Part shown: piece after piece, positions 58,482 through 64,000 of the stretch
How positions within the stretch are numbered: position 1 is the first letter of the stretch
How the letters are laid out: each line of letters starts with the position of its first letter
NCBI GenBank assembly: GCA_947685225.1
Contig: CANTUV010000055.1
Location: 8,629,501-8,693,500, forward strand
Direction: 5' to 3'
Source: Garcia nutans
Lineage: Eukaryota > Streptophyta > Magnoliopsida > Malpighiales > Euphorbiaceae
DNA: 64,000 nucleotides
Made by a program: the position numbers and the translations under genes
Notes under the pieces: model-generated
The model's input: the letters and a program-made list of their open reading frames with translations, nothing else
Databases searched by the model: none
What the model was told of the DNA's origin: nothing

Positions 58482-59460
58482 AGAATGTGTATCGATTATA
58501 GGAAGTTGAACAATGCCACAAAGAAAGACCATTTCCCTCTTCCTTTTATTGATCAGATGTTAGATAAACTTTCTGGACACTCACATTATTGCTTTTTGGA
58601 TGGACTTTCAGGTTATTATCAGGTGCCAATATCACCAGAGGATCAATCCAAGACTACTTTTACTTGCCCATTTGGGACTTATGCATTGCGGCGTATGCCA
58701 TTTGGCTTGTGCAATGCGCCGGCAACTTTTCAGAGATGCATGATGTCTGTCTTCACAGACATGATAGATGATTTTATTGAGGTATTTATGTATGACTTTT
58801 CTGTTTTTGGTAGTTCTTTTGATAATTGCCTCAATAAACTTGTTCTTGTGCTTGAGAGATGCATTGAATGTAACCTCACTTTAAGTTGGGAAAAGAGTCA
58901 TTTCATGGTTACTCAGGGCATTGTCTTAGGTCATGTGGTGTCAAGTAAAGGGATTGAGGTGGATAAGGCTAAGGTAGAATTAATTGCTAAGTTACCTCCA
59001 CCTACCTCTGTTAAGGGAATAAGAAGTTTTCTAGGGCATGCAGGTTTTTACCAGAGGTTTATTAAGGATTTTTCTAAAATAAGCCAACCATTGTGTCATT
59101 TGCTGGGGAAAGATGTTCCATTTGAGTTTACTACACAATGCATGCAAGCCTTTAATTCCCTTAAGGAAAAACTGACTAGTGCACCGGTAATAGTAGCTCC
59201 TGTTTGGTCTTTACCTTTCGAAATTATATGTGATGCCTCTAATCATGCAGTAGGAGCTGTTCTTGGGCAAAGGGTTGATAAATTTTTTAGAGTATTATAT
59301 TATGCTAGCTTGACCCTGAATAGTGCGCAAATGAATTAAACAACAACTGAAAAGGAAATGTTAGCTGTTGTTTTTGCTTTAGATAAGTTTAGAGCATATT
59401 TAATTGGGTAGAAAATTATTGTGCATTCTGATCATGCAGCATGCTAAACCGCGCTTAATT
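58482..59460 (+). pseudogene. Athila-2 reverse transcriptase and RNase H; catalytic Asp lost
   Basis: CIDYRKLNNATKKDHFPLPF, FLDGLSGYYQVPISPEDQSK, TFTCPFGTYALRRMPFGLCN and APATFQRC are intact. The catalytic box reads FMYDF: the first Asp of the FMDDF box seen in copy 1 is Tyr (TAT, 58791-58793). Thumb and connection: VSSKGIEVDKAKVELIAKLP, FLGHAGFYQRFIKDFSKISQ. RNase H starts FEIICDASNHAVGAVLGQ (59219), has a stop after SAQMN (59337), TTTEKEMLAVVFALDKFRAY, then two small deletions after SDHAA around 59437-59465 that lose the middle of RNase H. Confidence 0.9.
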
Positions 59461-59462
59461 AG

Positions 59463-60907
59463 ATGGGTGTCCAAATCAAAGATACTAAGGGGAGTGATAA
59501 TGTTGTAGCTGATCATTTATCTAGATTACCCTTCTTTAGTGAAAATCTTGCATCTGATAGCATTCATAAAAATTTAGAAGCATTTCCTGATGAGCAGCTG
59601 TTTGTGGTAATTAATGCACCTTGGTTTGCAGATATTGCTAACTATCTTGCTTGTGGTATATTGCGTTCTGACATGTCATTTCAGGAAAAGAAAAGGTTTT
59701 TGCACATGAGTAAATTTTATTTTTGGGATGAACCTTATCTATTCCGGATATGCAAAGATGAGATAGTTCACAGGTGTGTATCTGAGGAAGAACAACTGAG
59801 TGTTCTTCAATTTTGTCATGACCTTCATTGTGGTGGTCATTTTGGAGGAAGAAAGACTGCAGAAAATGTGCTTCAAAGTGGTTTTTACTGGCCTACTCTA
59901 TTCAAAGATGCTCAAGAGTATTGTAAGCATTGTGACCGCTGTCAAAGAGTGGGTAACATTGGGAGGAGGAATGAAATGCCCCTTCAATCTTATATTGTTG
60001 TTGAACTGTTTGATGTGTGGAGAATAGACTTTATGGGTCCTTTTCCCAAGTCTTTTGGTTATGAATATATTTTAGTTGCTGTTGATTATGTTTCAAAATG
60101 GGTAGAGGCAATCCCCACCCGTACTAATGATGCTAATGTGGTTGTTAAATTTGTGAAGGAAAATATTCTTAGCAAATTTGGCACACCAAGATTGATAGTC
60201 AGTGATGGGGGAAGTCATTTTTGCAATAAACTTTTTGAGAAATTAATGCACAAATATGGTGTGAAACACAAGGTGGCGACCCCATACCATCCATAGACTT
60301 CTGGACAAGTTGAAACATCCAACAAGCAAATAAAAGGAATTCTGGAGAAAACAGTCAACTTATCAAGGAATGATTGGGCGAGTAGATTGCATGATGCATT
60401 GTGGGCATATCGGACTTCTTATAAGACTCATTTGGGCATGAGTCCATACCGGCTAGTTTTGGTAAGGCTTGTCATTTACCAGTGGAGTTGGAGCACAAGG
60501 CATATTGGGCAATCAAGACTCTAAATTTAGACTTGGACAAAGCAAAGAGAGAACGTTTTCTTCAAATTTTAGAGTTAGATGAGCTGAGGAATGAGGCATA
60601 TGAGAGTTCGAGGATTTATAAGGATCTCACTAAAGCACTTCATGACAGAATTATAGTGCGAAAGACATTGAGCCCAGGTATGAAAGTTTTGCTTTTTAAT
60701 TCTCGTCTCCGTCTGTTTCCAGGAAAACTCAAGTCTCGGTGGAGTGGTCCTTTCGAGATAACTCAGGTATATCCTTCCGGTGCCATTGAATTGCTTAACT
60801 CTCGAACAAATGAAACTTTTAAAGTAAATGGACAGAGAGTTAAGCCATATAATGAAGGGTTCCAAGAAGTAAGGATCATCGATAGCACTTTGATCTACGA
60901 TCCTTAA
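59463..60907 (+). pseudogene. Athila-2 integrase
   Basis: RNase H tail KDTKGSDNVVADHLSRLPFF leads into integrase. The HHCC zinc site is present: HDLHCGGHFGGRKTAENVLQ and CKHCDRCQRVGNI (59926). The core has WRIDFMGPFPKSFGYEYILV (first Asp, 60027), LIVSDGGSHFCNKLFEKL (second Asp) and [18 protein letters not shown] (Glu, 60308), just after a CAG-to-TAG type stop at 60294. A one-base loss near 60457 shifts the frame. The C-terminus runs 60482-60907 with [20 protein letters not shown] and [13 protein letters not shown]. All three catalytic residues remain, but the protein is broken twice. Confidence 0.9.
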
Positions 60908-61759
60908 GTCTTGCAGTAATGTCCTGCTATATGACATTAAAGAAGCGCTATATGAGAGGCAACCCATCGGTTTGCATTTCTTTTCATAGTTGTAATTTTA
61001 TATTCAGCAATTTTGATTTTCTATTTGGTTTAAATAAATGGAATGGGTGCTTTGATTAGTTTTTATTTTTCTAATGTGTTTCAGGGTTGATCAAACAAGA
61101 GGTTTGCAATTTCTTTAGGATTTGGTGATATAAAATAAAAATAAAATAAAAAAGAGTCAAAATGGCAGTGAAGAACATGGCCACTTGACACAGCCAAGCC
61201 ATTGGCCGTGTCAAGCCAAGCCTAAAAATCCCATTTTACACAGACCCTGACACGGCCAACAAGCTTGGTCGTGTCCTTGGCCGTGTCACATGGGACACGA
61301 CCAAGCTTCACCCAAAATCCCCTTTCTTTGTTTTTTGCAAACTTTTGTTCACAATATCAAACACACCCATGGGACACGGTCAAGTCACTGGCCGTGTCCC
61401 TCCAAACACATCAGACACGGCCAAGCTCACCCAAGCTTGGCCGTGTCCCTTCAATTTCACACTCAGACACGGCCAAGCTCACCCAAGCTTGGCCATGTCC
61501 CTTCAATTTTATACTTTAAAAATACGGTTTTAGCACTTTTCTTTCATTCCAATCCCTAGATTTGTTTTTGGTTTTCTTTCTCTCTCTCGAATCCTCTCTC
61601 ACAAAACCTCCATTGTTTGTGTTTTAAAAGCTTCCAAACTTCCATTAATTCTCAAATACCTTCGCCAAAACTGAAATTAATCCGTTCAATCTTCTTCTTC
61701 TCTCATAAAAGATCAATTTAATAGGTTTAAGTTTTAAATTTTTTTTCAGATCTTTCAAT
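60908..61759 (+). promoter_or_regulatory. Athila-2 pol-ORF3 spacer with LTR-derived palindromic tract
   Basis: Non-coding. A tract at 61165-61505 repeats the acacggcc...ggccgtgt cassette of the element's own LTR; 61375-61447 matches LTR 54264-54336 at about 66 of 73 bases. An AT-rich TATA-like stretch (ttttatactttaaaaatac, 61508-61526) and a CT-rich leader follow, as in the LTR after its cassette. ORF3 starts at 61760. It is probably a promoter or translation-control region for ORF3 taken from LTR sequence; this is inferred. Confidence 0.55.
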
Positions 61760-62860
61760 ATGCCGAGAACGAAGATGGTGTCTCACCGTAAGAGGAAGCA
61801 ACCCCCAACTGCAGCTGCATCTTCATCTTCCTCGTCTTCATCTTTAAAGAGAGCGAATCTTTTGGCTCGGGGTTTCTTCCCGACAAGGTATGTTAGTGAT
61901 GAATCCCTTAATGCTCTTCATATTAGGGATAATTTTTATCGTTATGTTCAAAATCTTGGGTGGGAGAACCTAGTCTCCTTTCGACCTTTGCAGTTTCAAG
62001 AGCTTACTTTGGAATTTTTGACGTCTCTTAAGGTTAAAAGAGATGAACAAAAAATTTGCTCTAAGTTGAACTTTAAATTGCTTGGGAAATCATTTGTGGT
62101 TAGTATTGAATAATTGAATGTTATATTTGGTTTCCATCAACACGGTGAAAGGTCAGTACCTAAGGAATTTAAGTAGCAATTTGCTTGGGGAGCATTGGGC
62201 TCGGGAACTTATGTGGCCAAATCGGCCAAGGCAACTAAATTGAGCAATCCCGCCCTTAGGTATTTGCATCGTTTTATGTCCTGTGGATTCTTTGCTCAGA
62301 AGGAAAGCCTGGGTGTAGTGGAACTTAGTGAGCTCTTTTTCTTAGATTGTGCGTGTAATGCAATACCTATTAGTTTCGGCTATTGGTTGGCTGATGTTTT
62401 TGATAGTGTGGCAAACAAAAAGAAGGGGGCTATTTGTATTGGAGGATTGGTTACCACATTGGCAACAACCCTTCTTGATGATTTTGACCCGAGTACCTGT
62501 CGCATGACTAAAATTAAGGGTAATGACTCATTGGATTTGGCCACACTTGAGAAGATGCATATGGTGGTGCACAGGAAAGGGGCTTATGTGATGGCTTCAG
62601 CTGAGCCAGAAGCATCGGGGGGGCAGACAAAAGAGAACATGAGTCCAGGAGGAGTCCAACTCGGATTCTCTTAATTTGGAAGAAGATGCTCCGGTCCCGG
62701 ATAATCAAGAGATAATTAATAGGATAGAGGCACTTGAGGGCAAGGTGGATCGTAACCATGCTGCGGTCTTGCAACAGTTGGACCAAATAAATAGCAACCT
62801 TGCTAAGATTTTGAGTCTTCATCCCTCGGCTGCATCATCATCTCATCCTCCTTCACCGTA
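61760..62860 (+). pseudogene. Athila-2 ORF3 (post-pol), lightly damaged
   Basis: ATG 61760: MPRTKMVSHRKRKQPPTAAA, a basic Ser-rich start, then FFPTRYVSDESLNALHIRDN, YRYVQNLGWENLVSFRPLQF, LTLEFLTSLKVK and LNFKLLGKSFVVSIE. A stop at 62111 and another at 62173 interrupt. The frame continues SNPALRYLHRFMSCGFFAQK, LSELFFLDCACNAIPISFGY, GGLVTTLATTLLDDFDP, and after a shift near 62660 a coiled coil, IEALEGKVDRNHAAVLQQLD, with a Ser/Pro tail. This is the Athila ORF type, whose biochemical role is unknown. No signal peptide or membrane span is seen. It parallels 34982-36300 and 47790-49107. Confidence 0.78.
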
Positions 62861-64000
62861 GATCACATTGGCTCTAATCTTTGGGGAGATTTCCTTACTT
62901 TCTTGTGTTTAGTTATTGCATATTTTTGTTGTTATTTTTCGTTTTTGTTTTTAATGTTAACATTTTATATTTTGGATATTTTATTTTTATATATTGTATT
63001 TTGTTTTTGAACATTTATTGTTTGTGATGAAAAGTTAGGGTTTTGCCTCACCAGGGTACGATGGAAAATAGGTTGTACTTTAACTCTTTTTCCTTTATTA
63101 TCCTTGTTTCCATTGAGGACAATGTAATTTCTAAGTGTGGGGTAATCTTTAAGCTTTTCTTTAATTCTTGTTTTGTTTGTCGTTATGTGTTATATTGTGC
63201 GTTGTGCATGGCATAATTGTTGAAAACTTATTGACTTTTCTGTGATTCTAGCATTATATTTGAGACTTTAGTATCAGCATAGAGATTAGCATTTGAATTC
63301 ATTCAGGATCAATTTTCACATTTTGCAATTCATGACATATAAATCTTTGAGAACCCACCCTTTGTGAGTTTTGAGCCTCATAGATTGAATATTATTGTCA
63401 ATTGATTTTCTTTTCTTAAGTGTGCACCTTTATGATTTTGCATCTCTAGAGTTTGCTTTTGCATACTAATTGAACTCGCATTATGATTTAATCTCAAGTT
63501 TTAAAATGATGAAGGCAAATTAGGATTATCCCTTTAGCTTAAAAAGACCTCCCTTAATTATGAATTCCTTAGTGAGCCAAGTTGAGCCTTTGACTTTTTC
63601 TTGATTGATCAACATAATTCTCAACTCAACATTTTCTTATTATCATCATACCCGCATTAAGGAATGGAGTTTCTTATGATATGACAATAGGGTGGTTTAA
63701 TTCATAAGTGTGGGGTAAGCAATTAAAAAAATAAAATAAAATAAATAAAATAAACAAAAACAAAAACAAAAACAAAAACAAAAACAAAAACAAAAACAAA
63801 AACAAAAACAAAAATAGTATTGCTTTAGTAAGATTTGGGGCTGAAATGCATACTTTGCATATTGTATTTGCTAGGAGTCAGTTATTCTTTTCTTCTACAT
63901 TTTAAGCTAGATGTTCCATGCAATTTTATATTTTGTATATATATATATATATTTATTAAAAAAAGAAAATAAAAAAGAAAATAAAAGAGAAGATATATAT
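62861..64000 (+). other. Athila-2 3' non-coding region
   Basis: ccattgaggacaatgtaatt then ctaagtgtggggtaatc (63110-63152) is the module also found at 36361 in copy 1. aattcataagtgtggggtaa (63699-63718) is a second version. AT-rich between. The 3' LTR is not reached. Confidence 0.65.
63753..63815. repeat. (CAAAAA)n microsatellite, about ten units
   Basis: Uninterrupted caaaaa hexamers follow a taaaa-rich lead-in, just after the second AAGTGTGGGG module of Athila-2. Confidence 0.95.

Larger units (their letters stand above)
53786..64000 (+). mobile_element. Athila-like Ty3 retrotransposon, copy 2 (3' LTR beyond the window)
   Basis: 5' LTR (53786-55440), tRNA-Asp primer site (55447), gag, a long gag-pol frame, RT, RNase H, integrase, ORF3 and a 3' non-coding region with the AAGTGTGGGG module are in order. 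It is better preserved than copy 1: about a dozen lesions versus dozens. If the distance from module to 3' LTR matches copy 1, the 3' LTR starts near 64150. It inserted into the Tat-like pol fragment. Confidence 0.9.

Noticed and set aside
54112..61505. Spaced palindromic repeats resembling a CRISPR array
   Set aside because: Units are irregular, spacers are short and related, the setting is a plant LTR, and no cas-like genes exist.
61265..61559. Overlapping frames at 61265-61559 with repeated Pro/Ser/Thr motifs
   Set aside because: They are translations of the palindromic repeat tract in three frames.

Overview
This is repeat-rich nuclear DNA from a flowering plant, probably a eudicot: it is AT-rich and gene-poor, and almost every recognisable protein belongs to a plant transposable element. 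There is no tRNA, rRNA or CRISPR array and no intact host gene. The one host-like gene is a degraded plant mobile domain (PMD) locus. The picture is of nested, ageing transposons in heterochromatin. All family assignments come from reading motifs in the sequence; no database was searched.

Layout. 1-3750 (-): the 5' part of a hAT DNA transposon with a ZMYM1-like transposase, a 140-bp minisatellite in its leader intron and a terminal inverted repeat at 3734-3750. 3751-5040: non-coding. 5040-16010 (-): an L1-type LINE (ORF1, then ORF2 with endonuclease, reverse transcriptase and RNase H) cut inside the endonuclease by a Tekay/Del-like Ty3 element at 8471-14039 whose internal region has no coding sequence left. 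16011-22423: LTR remnants of several families and a tandem array. 22424-37832 (+): Athila-like element 1 (Ty3) with two nested solo LTRs (23821-25864 and 28117-30661). 38057-51410 (+): the PMD pseudogene, broken by a solo LTR with a perfect 5-bp target duplication (38814-40004) and by a complete SIRE-like Ty1/copia element (41227-50649). 52190-53785 (-): an internally deleted Tat-lineage pol fragment. 53786-64000 (+): Athila-like element 2, better preserved, with its 3' LTR outside the window.

How the parts fit. Three elements (Athila-1, Athila-2, SIRE) carry a gene downstream of pol, here called ORF3, with the same layout and recognisably related sequence although Ty1 and Ty3 elements are unrelated by pol. 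In Athila-2, a 73-bp tract of short palindromic repeats from the LTR promoter recurs at about 90% identity in the pol-ORF3 spacer. In SIRE the LTR palindrome type and the LTR TATA box also recur just before ORF3. This suggests a second, LTR-like internal promoter for ORF3. Palindromic cassettes of the same architecture but different sequence sit in at least six LTR families here, usually upstream of a TATA box; this is the strongest candidate for something undescribed. A second pattern is mutational: all four retroelement CCHC zinc knuckles have lost the same cysteine to tyrosine, and both Athila copies share a TGA stop at the same reverse-transcriptase tryptophan.
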